Positions 9,778-17,146 of a stretch of DNA of 42,675 bases are shown piece after piece. A model generated the notes under the pieces. The model saw only the letters and a program-made list of their open reading frames with translations, had not been told where the DNA came from and made no database searches. Every line of letters starts with the position of its first letter. Within the stretch, counting starts at the first letter, position 1. Source of the stretch: CAZZKF01 sp964654995 (GTDB lineage Bacteria > Pseudomonadota > Alphaproteobacteria > CAZZKF01); NCBI GenBank assembly GCA_964654995.1, contig CAZZKF010000017.1:1-42675 (forward strand). Direction: 5' to 3'. A program made the translations under genes and the position numbers.

Positions 9778-10280
9778 TGGACGCGCCCGGCCCGCCGCTC
9801 GCCCAAGGCTCGGCAGCCGGTTCCGAGGCCAAGCGCCCGTTGCGGCTGTGGCTGCGGCTCTTGACCTGTACCAATCTGATCGAGCAGCGGGTGCGCGCCA
9901 ATCTGCGCGCGCAATACAAGACGACGCTGCCGCGCTTCGACTTTCTCGCCGCTTTGGACCGGGCCCCCGACGGGCTGACCATGGGGGAGATTTCGCGCCG
10001 GCTCCTGGTTTCGCCCGGCAATGTCACCGATGTTGCCGAGCGGCTCGAGACCGAAGGCCTGATTACGCGCCGCCCCGACCCCCAAGATCGCCGCACCCAG
10101 ATCGTGCGACTGACGCCTAAGGGCCGCAAACGCTTTGCCGAGCTTGCCGCCAGCCACGAAGGCTGGATCAACGACCTGTTTGCCGGGCTCGGGCGGCGCG
10201 ATATCGAAGAGCTGTTCGACCTGCTGGACAAGGCCAAGCAGGTCCTGGAAGACAACACCGGAAAAGGGGAGACGCCATGA
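9777..10280 (+). CDS. MarR family transcriptional regulator
   Basis: This 167-residue protein has the MarR winged helix-turn-helix: FDFLAALDRAPDGLTMGEIS, then RRLLVSPGNVTDVAERLETE (recognition helix) and the wing GLITRRPDPQDRRTQIVRLT. Flanking helices would form the dimer interface. It lies inside the operon, overlapping the genes on both sides (TGATG before, ATGA after), so it is co-expressed with the enzymes it probably controls. The 24-bp palindrome at 6555-6578 is its likely operator, with an aryl-CoA ester as the likely inducer by analogy with other MarR regulators of CoA-dependent aromatic pathways. A GTG at 9774 is an alternative start. Confidence 0.9.
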   Translation: MDAPGPPLAQGSAAGSEAKRPLRLWLRLLTCTNLIEQRVRANLRAQYKTTLPRFDFLAALDRAPDGLTMGEISRRLLVSPGNVTDVAERLETEGLITRRPDPQDRRTQIVRLTPKGRKRFAELAASHEGWINDLFAGLGRRDIEELFDLLDKAKQVLEDNTGKGETP

Positions 10281-11089
10281 CAAACCTGGCCGACTATCAG
10301 GCCCGCCATTTCGTCTGGGAGGTTTCGGGCACGGTGGCAACGGTGAAGCTCAACCGGCCGGAGCGCAAGAATCCGCTGACCTTCGAGTCTTATGCCGAGC
10401 TGCGCGACCTGTTCCGCAATCTGGTTTACGGCGAGGACATCCAGGCGGTGGTGATTACGGGTGAAGGCGGCAATTTCTGCGCCGGCGGCGACGTTCATGA
10501 GATCATCGGCCCGCTGATCAAGATGGACATGAAGGATCTGCTCAAGTTCACCCGCATGACCGGCGATCTGGTCAAGGCCATCCGCAACTGCCCGCAGCCG
10601 GTGATCGCCGCCATCGACGGCATCTGCGTCGGCGCCGGAGCGTGTATCGCCATGGCTTGCGATCTGCGCTTTGCGACGCCCGAATCCAAGACCGCCTTTC
10701 TGTTCAACCGGGTCGGGCTGGCCGGCTGCGACATGGGGGCGTGCGCGATTTTGCCGCGCATTATCGGCCAGGGCCGGGCCAGCGAGCTGCTGTTCACCGG
10801 CCGCTCGATGAGCGGTGAAGAGGGCGAGCGCTGGGGCTTTTTCAATCGCCTGTGCCCGAGCGACGAACTCCTCACCGAGGCCCAGAAGATGGCCGCGCGG
10901 CTGGTCGAAGGTCCCAATTTCGCCCACGGGATCACCAAGACCCAGCTCAATCACGAATGGAACATGAGCCTCGAAGGCGCCATCGAGGCCGAGGCCCAGG
11001 CCCAGGCGATCTGCATGCAGACCCGCGACTTCGAGCGCGCCTATCACGCCTTCGTGGCCAAGGAAAAGCCCGTGTTCGAGGGCGACTAG
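10277..11089 (+). CDS. enoyl-CoA hydratase/isomerase family protein
   Basis: The 270-residue crotonase-fold protein has VATVKLNRPERKNPLTF near the start, VVITGEGGNFCAGGDVHEI (oxyanion-hole segment, about 56-74) and PVIAAIDGICVGAGACIAMA (about 110-129). These support binding of an acyl-CoA thioester and polarisation of its carbonyl. In the operon it is expected to hydrate the unsaturated cyclic or ring-opened acyl-CoA after the monooxygenase/reductase step. The ATG overlaps the marR stop by four bases. The crotonase family also includes ring hydrolases, so hydratase versus C-C hydrolase is not settled. Confidence 0.87.
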   Translation: MTNLADYQARHFVWEVSGTVATVKLNRPERKNPLTFESYAELRDLFRNLVYGEDIQAVVITGEGGNFCAGGDVHEIIGPLIKMDMKDLLKFTRMTGDLVKAIRNCPQPVIAAIDGICVGAGACIAMACDLRFATPESKTAFLFNRVGLAGCDMGACAILPRIIGQGRASELLFTGRSMSGEEGERWGFFNRLCPSDELLTEAQKMAARLVEGPNFAHGITKTQLNHEWNMSLEGAIEAEAQAQAICMQTRDFERAYHAFVAKEKPVFEGD

Positions 11090-11099
11090 AGGACATCCG

Positions 11100-12287
11100 A
11101 TGGCAGACAGGAGCTTTCTCGCCTGGCCGTTTTTCGAGGATTCCCACCGCCAATTGGCGGACGAGCTCGAGGGCTGGGCGGCGCGGGAAATCGCCCCTTT
11201 GGCGAACGATGAGGGCGATATCGATGCCGCCTGCCGGCACCTCGTCAGCCTTCTCGCCGAAGGCGGCTGGCTCCGCTATTCGGTGCCCGGCGCCGATGGT
11301 AATGAGGGCGCCCGCCACGACGTGCGGGCGCTGTGCCTGTTGCGCGAGACTTTGGCGCGCTACTCCGGGCTCGCCGATTTCTCGTTCGCCATGCAGGGGC
11401 TGGGCAGCGGCCCGATCGTGCTTTCCGGCACGCCCAAGCAGAAGGCCCGCTATTTGCCCGGTGTGCGCGACGGCAGGATGATCGCCGCCTTCGCGCTGTC
11501 CGAACCGCAGGCAGGATCGGACGTGGCGGCGATGGCAACGACTGCCGTGGACGATGGCGACGCCTATGTGCTCAACGGCGAGAAGACCTGGATCTCGAAC
11601 GGCGGCATCGCCGATTTCTACACCCTGTTTGCCCGCACCGGCGAGGCGCCGGGCGCCAAGGGCCTGTCCGCCTTCATCATCGACGCTGGCACCCCCGGCT
11701 TCGAGATTGCCGAGCGCATCGAGGTGATCGCGCCGCATCCGCTGGCTCGCCTGCGGCTTGCCGACTGCCGCATCCCCAAGGCGCAGATGCTCGGCGCGCC
11801 GGGCGAGGGTTTCAAGATCGCCATGGCGACCCTCGACATTTTCCGCTCGACGGTGGCGGCCGCGGCGCTCGGCTTTGCGCGCCGCGCGCTCGACGAGGCG
11901 CTCACCCGCATCCAGACCCGCGAGGCGTTTGGTCAGAAACTCGCCGAATTCCAGCTCACCCAGGCCAAGATCGCCGACATGGCGAGCGCCGTGGATGCCA
12001 GCGCGCTGCTCGTCTATCGCGCCGCCTGGACCCGCGACTGCGCGGCGCAAAGGGTGACGCGCGAGGCCTCGATGGCCAAGATGTATGCCACCGAGGCCGC
12101 CCAGCAGGTCATCGATCAGGCGCTGCAACTGTTCGGCGGTCAGGGCGTGGTCTCCGGCGAGACGGTGGAGAAGCTCTACCGCGAGATCCGGGCCCTGCGC
12201 ATCTACGAAGGCACCACCGAGATCAACAAGCTGGTGATTGCGAATCAGACCCTGCGCGCCTTCAATCAGGGGGCCGAGGAAGGCTAG
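11100..12287 (+). CDS. acyl-CoA dehydrogenase
   Basis: This 395-residue protein has the standard three-domain architecture. It shows AFALSEPQAGSDVAAMATTA (FAD and substrate contact, about 127-146), YVLNGEKTWISNGGIADFYT, a C-terminal helical domain with REAFGQKLAEFQLTQAKIAD, and LFGGQGVVSGETVEKLYRE followed by LRIYEGTTEINK, whose Glu is the usual catalytic base position. It would introduce a double bond into the cyclic acyl-CoA intermediate and pass electrons to ETF. It begins 10 bp after the hydratase gene, with AGAGGAC upstream. Confidence 0.92.
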   Translation: MADRSFLAWPFFEDSHRQLADELEGWAAREIAPLANDEGDIDAACRHLVSLLAEGGWLRYSVPGADGNEGARHDVRALCLLRETLARYSGLADFSFAMQGLGSGPIVLSGTPKQKARYLPGVRDGRMIAAFALSEPQAGSDVAAMATTAVDDGDAYVLNGEKTWISNGGIADFYTLFARTGEAPGAKGLSAFIIDAGTPGFEIAERIEVIAPHPLARLRLADCRIPKAQMLGAPGEGFKIAMATLDIFRSTVAAAALGFARRALDEALTRIQTREAFGQKLAEFQLTQAKIADMASAVDASALLVYRAAWTRDCAAQRVTREASMAKMYATEAAQQVIDQALQLFGGQGVVSGETVEKLYREIRALRIYEGTTEINKLVIANQTLRAFNQGAEEG

Positions 12288-12302
12288 GGAAACAGTGTCG
12301 CC

Positions 12303-13640
12303 ATGAAGCTGCTCACGCCTCTCGCCATCAACAGCATGACGGTACCCAACCGGGTCGTGGTGCCGGCCATGGTCACCCGGCTNNNNNNNNNNNNNNNNNN
12401 NNNNNNNNNNNNNNNNNNNNNNNNNNNNNNNNNNNNNNNNNNNNNNNNNNNNNNNNNNNNNNNNNNNNNNNNNNNNNNNNNNTTCATGAAGGTCGCGCGC
12501 TCCGGCTGGCGCCAGACCATCGACATGCTGAGCGGGCAAGAGATCGACCGGATCATCGATCAGTTCGCCGCCGCCGCCGGGCGCGCCCGCGAGGCCGGCT
12601 ACGACGGCATCGAGCTGCATTCGGCGCACGCCTATACGCTCTCATCCTTTCTCTCGCGCCGCAATCCGCGCCGCGACGAATATGACGGGCGCACGCTCGA
12701 AGGCCGCCTGCGGCTGTTCGGCAAGGTCATGGCACGGGTGCGCGCGCAGGTCGGCGATGATTTTCCGGTCGGCGTCCGCTTCCTTGCCGATGAGGTCATC
12801 AAGGACGGCTATACGCTCGAGGACGCCAGGCTGATCGCGCTCAGGATGGCGCAACTGGGCGTCGATTACATCTCGCTCTCGGTCGGCGGCAAGTTCGAGG
12901 ACGCGGTCCACAAGGAAGGCCAGCCGCTTTACCCCTACACCGGCTATTCCGGCGACCGCTGCATGCCCGGCAACTGGTACCCCGACATGCCGCACGTCCA
13001 TTATGCTGCCGCCATCAAGGCGTTCATCAATGCCCACGGCTTCGAGGTGCCGGTGATCTCGGTCGGCAAGATCAACGACCCGATACGCGCCGAGGCGCTG
13101 TTGCAGGACGGCCAGGCCGATCTCATCGGCATGGCGCGGCAATTGCTGGCCGATCCCGACTGGGTGAAAAAGATCGAGGAGAAGCGCACCGACCAGATCA
13201 TGCGCTGCATCTATTGCAACGTCTGCAAGCAACTGGACGAGAACTTCAAGGAGGTTTACTGCTTCCTGTGGCCCAAGGGGGCACGCCAGGCGCCGGCCGA
13301 TGATCCGCACGCGGCCGGCCCGCGCTGGCCCGACGGCGGCGCGGGACTGACGGCCCGCTTCGATGGCAAGGAAATCCGCCTCGACTGGGCCCGCGCCGAA
13401 GGCGAACAGATCATCGGCTATGACATCTACCGCGCCGGCGGCGCCGAAACCCGCTGCGTCGAAGCGGTCAAGTCCAACCGCTACAAGGACCGCACGGTTC
13501 TCGGCGGGCTCAGCTACACCTATTATGTGCGCGCGTTCGATGCCAACGGCCATGCCAGCCCGCCGTCGAACGAGGTGACCATCGAGGTGCCGGTTCCCGC
13601 ATTCGCCGGCGCCCATGAGGCGGAGGCGCCCCATGCCTGA
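12303..13640 (+). CDS. OYE-type NADH:flavin oxidoreductase with C-terminal fibronectin-III-like domain (interrupted by assembly gap)
   Basis: The N-terminus MKLLTPLAINSMTVPNRVVV and, after the gap, GYDGIELHSAHAYTLSSFLS, VGVRFLADE and VPVISVGKINDP are typical of FMN-containing old yellow enzymes. A Cys motif, CIYCNVCKQLDENF, follows the barrel. The last ~90 residues (about 345-435: RFDGKEIRLDWARAEGEQII, GYDIYRAGG, SYTYYVRAFDANGHASPPSN) read as one fibronectin type III domain, unusual for a cytosolic OYE. The 100 Ns keep the frame open by convention only: in family members the distance between VTRL and the post-gap FMKVARSGWRQ is longer than 33 residues, so the true gap is probably over 200 bp. 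The probable role is reduction of a dienoyl/enone CoA intermediate. Confidence 0.82.
   Translation: MKLLTPLAINSMTVPNRVVVPAMVTRXXXXXXXXXXXXXXXXXXXXXXXXXXXXXXXXXXFMKVARSGWRQTIDMLSGQEIDRIIDQFAAAAGRAREAGYDGIELHSAHAYTLSSFLSRRNPRRDEYDGRTLEGRLRLFGKVMARVRAQVGDDFPVGVRFLADEVIKDGYTLEDARLIALRMAQLGVDYISLSVGGKFEDAVHKEGQPLYPYTGYSGDRCMPGNWYPDMPHVHYAAAIKAFINAHGFEVPVISVGKINDPIRAEALLQDGQADLIGMARQLLADPDWVKKIEEKRTDQIMRCIYCNVCKQLDENFKEVYCFLWPKGARQAPADDPHAAGPRWPDGGAGLTARFDGKEIRLDWARAEGEQIIGYDIYRAGGAETRCVEAVKSNRYKDRTVLGGLSYTYYVRAFDANGHASPPSNEVTIEVPVPAFAGAHEAEAPHA
12383..12482. other. assembly gap (100 Ns)
   Basis: Exactly 100 unresolved bases interrupt the OYE gene. The round number indicates a gap of unknown true length between scaffolded contigs, so gene length and frame across it are not reliable. 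Confidence 0.98.
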
Positions 13641-15270
13641 GCTTCCGGTCGGCCGTTCGGCCCACGTCGATACGTTCGCCCGCGACCATCTGCCGCCCAA
13701 GGACCAGTGGCCGGAGATGGACTTTTCGGCCCTGCCGGTGCGCTATGGCCCGCAGATCAACTGCGCCGAGGAGCTGCTTGACAAGCGCCTGTCCGAATTC
13801 GGCGCGCGCCCGGCGATCATTCACGGCGATGTCGTCTGGAGCTACGCCGAGCTGGCGGAGAACACCAACCGCATCGCCCATGTGCTGACCCGCGATCTCG
13901 GCATCGTGCCCGGCAACCGGGTGCTGCTGCGCGCCCCGAATACGCGCATGATGGCGGCCTGCTGGCTGGCGGTCATGAAGGTCGGCGCAATTGCGGTCCC
14001 CACCATGCCGCTGCTGCGCGCCAGGGAACTCACCTATATTGCCGACAAGGCGGAGGTCGGCCTTGCCCTGTGCGACGCCCGGCTGGCGGACGAGCTGGAA
14101 CGCGCCCGCGAGAATTCCGCGCATTTGCGCGACATTGTCTATTTCGGTACTGACGCCAGCGACGGGCTGGAGGCCCGCATGGCCCGCGCGTCCGCCGACT
14201 TCAAGGCCGTGGACACCGCCGCCGACGATGTCTGCCTGATCGCCTTTACCTCGGGCACCACGGGGAACCCCAAGGGCACCATGCATTTTCACCGCGACAT
14301 CATCGCGGTGACCGACTGCTTCCCGCGCTCGACCCTGAAACCGACCCAGGACGACATCTTCACCGGCAGCCCGCCGCTGGCCTTTACCTTCGGGCTCGGC
14401 GGTCTGCTGCTGTTTCCGATGCGCTTCGGCGCCGCCACCGCGCTCATTGAGCAGCCGACGCCCGAGAACCTGCTGGCCGCGATTGCGCGCCACCGGGTGA
14501 GCGTCCTGTTCACCGCGCCGGTGGCGTTTCGCGCGATGCTGGATTTGCTCAAGGATTTTGACATCTCGAGCCTCGCCAAATGCGTCTCGGCCGGCGAGAC
14601 CCTGCCCTTGCCCACGTTTACGGCCTGGCATGAGGCCACCGGCATCAAGATCATCGACGGGCTGGGCTCGACCGAGATGCTGCACATCTTCATCGCCGCG
14701 GCCGGCGACGACATCCGCCCGGGCGCCACCGGCAAGCCGATCCCCGGCTATCAGGCCCGCATCGTCGGCGAAGACGGCGTCCCCCTGCCCCCGGGCGAGG
14801 TCGGGCGGCTTGCGGTGCGCGGGCCCACCGGCTGTCGCTATCTCTCGGATGAACGCCAGACCTCTTACGTCGTCGATGGCTGGAATCTGACGGGCGACGC
14901 CTATCTGATGGACGAGGACGGCTATTTCTGGTTCCAGGCCCGGGCCGACGACATGATCATCTCGGCCGGCTACAACATCTCGGGGCCGGAAGTCGAGGAG
15001 GCGCTGCTCGCCCACCCGGCGGTCGCCGAATGCGCGGTGATCGGCGCGCCGGATGAGCGCCGCGGCACCATCGTCAAGGCGATCGTGGTGCCGGCTTCGG
15101 GTGTTGTCCCCGATGAGGCGCTGGTGAAGGAGCTTCAGGATTTCGTCAAAAGCCAGATCGCGCCCTACAAATACCCGCGCGCCATCGCCTTTGCGGACTC
15201 CCTGCCGCGCACCGAAACCGGCAAGATCCAGCGCTTCAAGCTGCGCCAGCGTGAGCAAGCGGGCAAGTAA
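13633..15270 (+). CDS. abmG: 2-aminobenzoate/benzoate-CoA ligase
   Basis: The 545-residue class I adenylate-forming enzyme carries all core motifs: TSGTTGNPKG (about 206-215, P-loop), GLGSTEMLHIF (A5), GWNLTGDAY (A7), GYNISGPEVEEALLAHP and the C-terminal PRTETGKIQRFKLR with the catalytic Lys. The N-terminal HLPPKDQWPEMDF segment and overall pattern match the benzoate-CoA ligase branch. It would activate 2-aminobenzoate (or a related aromatic acid) with ATP and CoA, the first pathway step. ATG 13633 follows GGAGG and overlaps the OYE gene by eight bases. Choice of 2-aminobenzoate over benzoate or salicylate rests on the operon. Confidence 0.88.
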   Translation: MPELPVGRSAHVDTFARDHLPPKDQWPEMDFSALPVRYGPQINCAEELLDKRLSEFGARPAIIHGDVVWSYAELAENTNRIAHVLTRDLGIVPGNRVLLRAPNTRMMAACWLAVMKVGAIAVPTMPLLRARELTYIADKAEVGLALCDARLADELERARENSAHLRDIVYFGTDASDGLEARMARASADFKAVDTAADDVCLIAFTSGTTGNPKGTMHFHRDIIAVTDCFPRSTLKPTQDDIFTGSPPLAFTFGLGGLLLFPMRFGAATALIEQPTPENLLAAIARHRVSVLFTAPVAFRAMLDLLKDFDISSLAKCVSAGETLPLPTFTAWHEATGIKIIDGLGSTEMLHIFIAAAGDDIRPGATGKPIPGYQARIVGEDGVPLPPGEVGRLAVRGPTGCRYLSDERQTSYVVDGWNLTGDAYLMDEDGYFWFQARADDMIISAGYNISGPEVEEALLAHPAVAECAVIGAPDERRGTIVKAIVVPASGVVPDEALVKELQDFVKSQIAPYKYPRAIAFADSLPRTETGKIQRFKLRQREQAGK

Positions 15271-15303
15271 CCCCCAACCATATCCCCAAGAACAGGAACC
15301 GGA

Positions 15304-15735
15304 ATGGCCGTCTTCACCTTCGATCAACAGGTTCGCTTCGCCGACTGCGATACCGCCGGCATCATGTTTTACCCCCGCCTGTTCGAGATGTTTCAGCGCA
15401 GCGTCGAGGAATGGTTCGCCAAGGGCCTCGGCATGGACTACCGCGAATATCACATGGAGCGCGGCTGGGGCATGCCCTTGGTGCGCTGCGAATGCGATTT
15501 CGTGGCGCCGAGCGTGCTGGGCGACGTGGTGACCTTCACCCTGTGGCTGGAACGCCTGGGCACCAAGTCGTTCACGGTGCGCCAGGTGATGTCGAAAGAC
15601 GGCCAGGAACGGGCGCGGATAAGAATGATCATGGTCACCGTCGAGAACGACGGCCAGAAGGCGATCCCGATCCCCGAGATCCTGCGCCCGCGCATGCAAG
15701 ACTTCCTCGAACCCGAACGCAGCAAGGAGACATGA
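15304..15735 (+). CDS. hotdog-fold acyl-CoA thioesterase (4-hydroxybenzoyl-CoA thioesterase family)
   Basis: The 143-residue hotdog protein has FADCDTAGIMFYPRLFEMFQ at its N-terminus. The Asp before TAGIMFYP occupies the position of the catalytic Asp in 4-hydroxybenzoyl-CoA thioesterase. The following helix (SVEEWFAKGLGM) and strands (CECDFVAPSVLGD) complete the fold. In CoA-dependent aromatic pathways such enzymes release CoA from dead-end aryl-CoA esters. It lies 33 bp after the ligase and overlaps the RidA gene by four bases. Confidence 0.88.
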   Translation: MAVFTFDQQVRFADCDTAGIMFYPRLFEMFQRSVEEWFAKGLGMDYREYHMERGWGMPLVRCECDFVAPSVLGDVVTFTLWLERLGTKSFTVRQVMSKDGQERARIRMIMVTVENDGQKAIPIPEILRPRMQDFLEPERSKET

Positions 15736-16136
15736 CAGCGATGCAGATCCTGCAACCGCCGGGCTGGCCGGCACCCAAGGGCTACGCCAACGGCATCGCC
15801 GCCGAAGGGCGCACCGTCTATGTCGCCGGCCAGGTCGGCTGGGACGAGAACTGCCAGTTCCCCTCCGACGACTTCGCCGATCAGGTGGAACTGGCGCTCA
15901 GGAACATCGTCGCGGTGCTGGCCGAGGCCGGCGCCGAGCCCCGCCACATCGTTCGCATGACCTGGTATCTGGCCGACCGCGAAGCATATCTTTCCAGCCT
16001 CAAGCGGGTGGGTGAGGCCTACCGCCGGGTGATCGGGCGCCACTATCCGGCAATGACCGCGGTCGAGGTCTCGGCGCTGGTCTCGTCCAGGGCCAAGGTC
16101 GAGATCGAGGTCACCGCAGTGATTCCCCGCGATTAA
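15732..16136 (+). CDS. RidA family protein lacking the canonical catalytic Arg
   Basis: The 134-residue YjgF/YER057c/UK114 fold protein (GRTVYVAGQVGWDENCQF, AEAGAEPRHIVRMTWYL, VEIEVTAVIPRD) would form a trimer. RidA hydrolyses reactive enamines or imines and releases ammonia, which would suit a pathway from an amino-substituted ring. However, where RidA has the essential Arg (in the pattern TRSxVxV before the last strand) this protein reads PAMTAVEVSAL, with Met at about residue 108. It therefore belongs to a Rid subfamily without the classical deaminase residue, and its chemistry is uncertain. Similar genes occur in 2-aminobenzoate clusters. An in-frame ATG at 15741 is an alternative start. 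Confidence 0.87.
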   Translation: MTAMQILQPPGWPAPKGYANGIAAEGRTVYVAGQVGWDENCQFPSDDFADQVELALRNIVAVLAEAGAEPRHIVRMTWYLADREAYLSSLKRVGEAYRRVIGRHYPAMTAVEVSALVSSRAKVEIEVTAVIPRD

Positions 16137-16153
16137 ACGGCTACACTAGGGAC

Positions 16154-16186
16154 GGTGCTCCTGTTGTTGGGGAAGAACGGGGCACC
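16154..16186 (+). other. stem-loop between ridA and the Fe-S protein gene
   Basis: GGTGCTCC (16154-16161) can pair with GGGGCACC (16179-16186), eight pairs with one G-T, around an 18-base loop. There is no following T run. It could tune expression or mRNA stability between the two halves of the operon. Confidence 0.4.
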
Positions 16187-16218
16187 GGAACCATGGGGCC
16201 GAATGTCGGGAGGGTGTG

Positions 16219-17145
16219 GTGCCGCAAAACGTCGACAGGGATGCCGCCAAGGCGAGCATCATCGCCTACGCCAAGGCGCGCGGGGCGGCCGCCGTCGGCG
16301 TGGCGGACGTGGATGTGATCGAGCGCATCGCGCCCGCCGGCCACGGGCCGCGGGCGCTCTTGCCCAAGGCCCGCTCGGTGATCTCGATCGGGGTCACCGG
16401 GCCGACCCAGGGGACCTGGGCGGCCTCGGCCAAGGTCATGACCTCGATCGGCAATTCGGTCACCCGCATCTATCGTGCAGCCTTGGGCCTGTCGTTCTAT
16501 ATCGAGCGCGAATTCGGCTTTCCGTCGATCTACTGCCCGCCGCACCCGGACCCCGCATATGGCGCCCGGGTGCCGATGCAGAGCTTGAAGCTGCATGCCG
16601 AAGTGGCCGGCATCGGCGCCCGCTCGATGGCCGGGGATATCCTGCTGCACCCCGAGTTCGGAATGCTGTACTACGGCTCGGTGTTTACCGAGATGGACCT
16701 GCCGGCGGATACGCCGATGGCCGAAAACCCCTGCCCGGCGCCGTCGTGCGTGAAGATGTACCGCGAGGTCGGCCAGACCCCGTGCCAGAAGTTCTGCCCG
16801 GTGGCGTGCCTCTCCGGCAGCCTCGATGACGAGGGCAAACAGCAGGACATGGTATTCGAGATGGACCTGTGCGCCGAGATGTCGCAACAGTACGAGATCA
16901 TGCCCAACATCATCGCCGATGCCATCGCCGCCGCCGAGGGTCTGGCCCGCGACAACGTTCTGTTCGAGGCCGAGAGCCAGTCGTTTTTCTACAAGTCGAC
17001 GACCGGCGTCGATGTGAATGCCCAGTGTTTCGAATGCATGCGGGTGTGCCCGATCGCCACCCGCGCGCCCCGCTGCGATCCCATCCGCCGGGCCGAGGCC
17101 GAGCGCGCCGCCGCCGGGTCCGTCGCCGGGACAGGTGAGGCCTAG
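16219..17145 (+). CDS. QueG-like iron-sulfur protein (epoxyqueuosine reductase/reductive dehalogenase superfamily)
   Basis: The 308-residue protein has the N-terminal LLPKARSVISIG segment, then AEVAGIGARSMAGDILLHPE and FGMLYYGSVFTEMDLP, which resemble the cobalamin-binding-type core of QueG and reductive dehalogenases. Two Cys-rich blocks follow, CPAPSCVKMYREVGQTPCQK/FCPVAC and CFECMRVCP, suggesting Fe-S clusters, though spacing differs from QueG. It is not an obvious tRNA-modifying QueG. Starts are two adjacent GTGs (16216, 16219); 16219 is better spaced from GGGAGG (16208-16213). It is followed one base later by an AMP-ligase-like gene, so it belongs to the operon, perhaps as an electron-transfer or reductase component. 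The function is unknown. Confidence 0.75.
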   Translation: MPQNVDRDAAKASIIAYAKARGAAAVGVADVDVIERIAPAGHGPRALLPKARSVISIGVTGPTQGTWAASAKVMTSIGNSVTRIYRAALGLSFYIEREFGFPSIYCPPHPDPAYGARVPMQSLKLHAEVAGIGARSMAGDILLHPEFGMLYYGSVFTEMDLPADTPMAENPCPAPSCVKMYREVGQTPCQKFCPVACLSGSLDDEGKQQDMVFEMDLCAEMSQQYEIMPNIIADAIAAAEGLARDNVLFEAESQSFFYKSTTGVDVNAQCFECMRVCPIATRAPRCDPIRRAEAERAAAGSVAGTGEA

Positions 17146-17146
17146 C

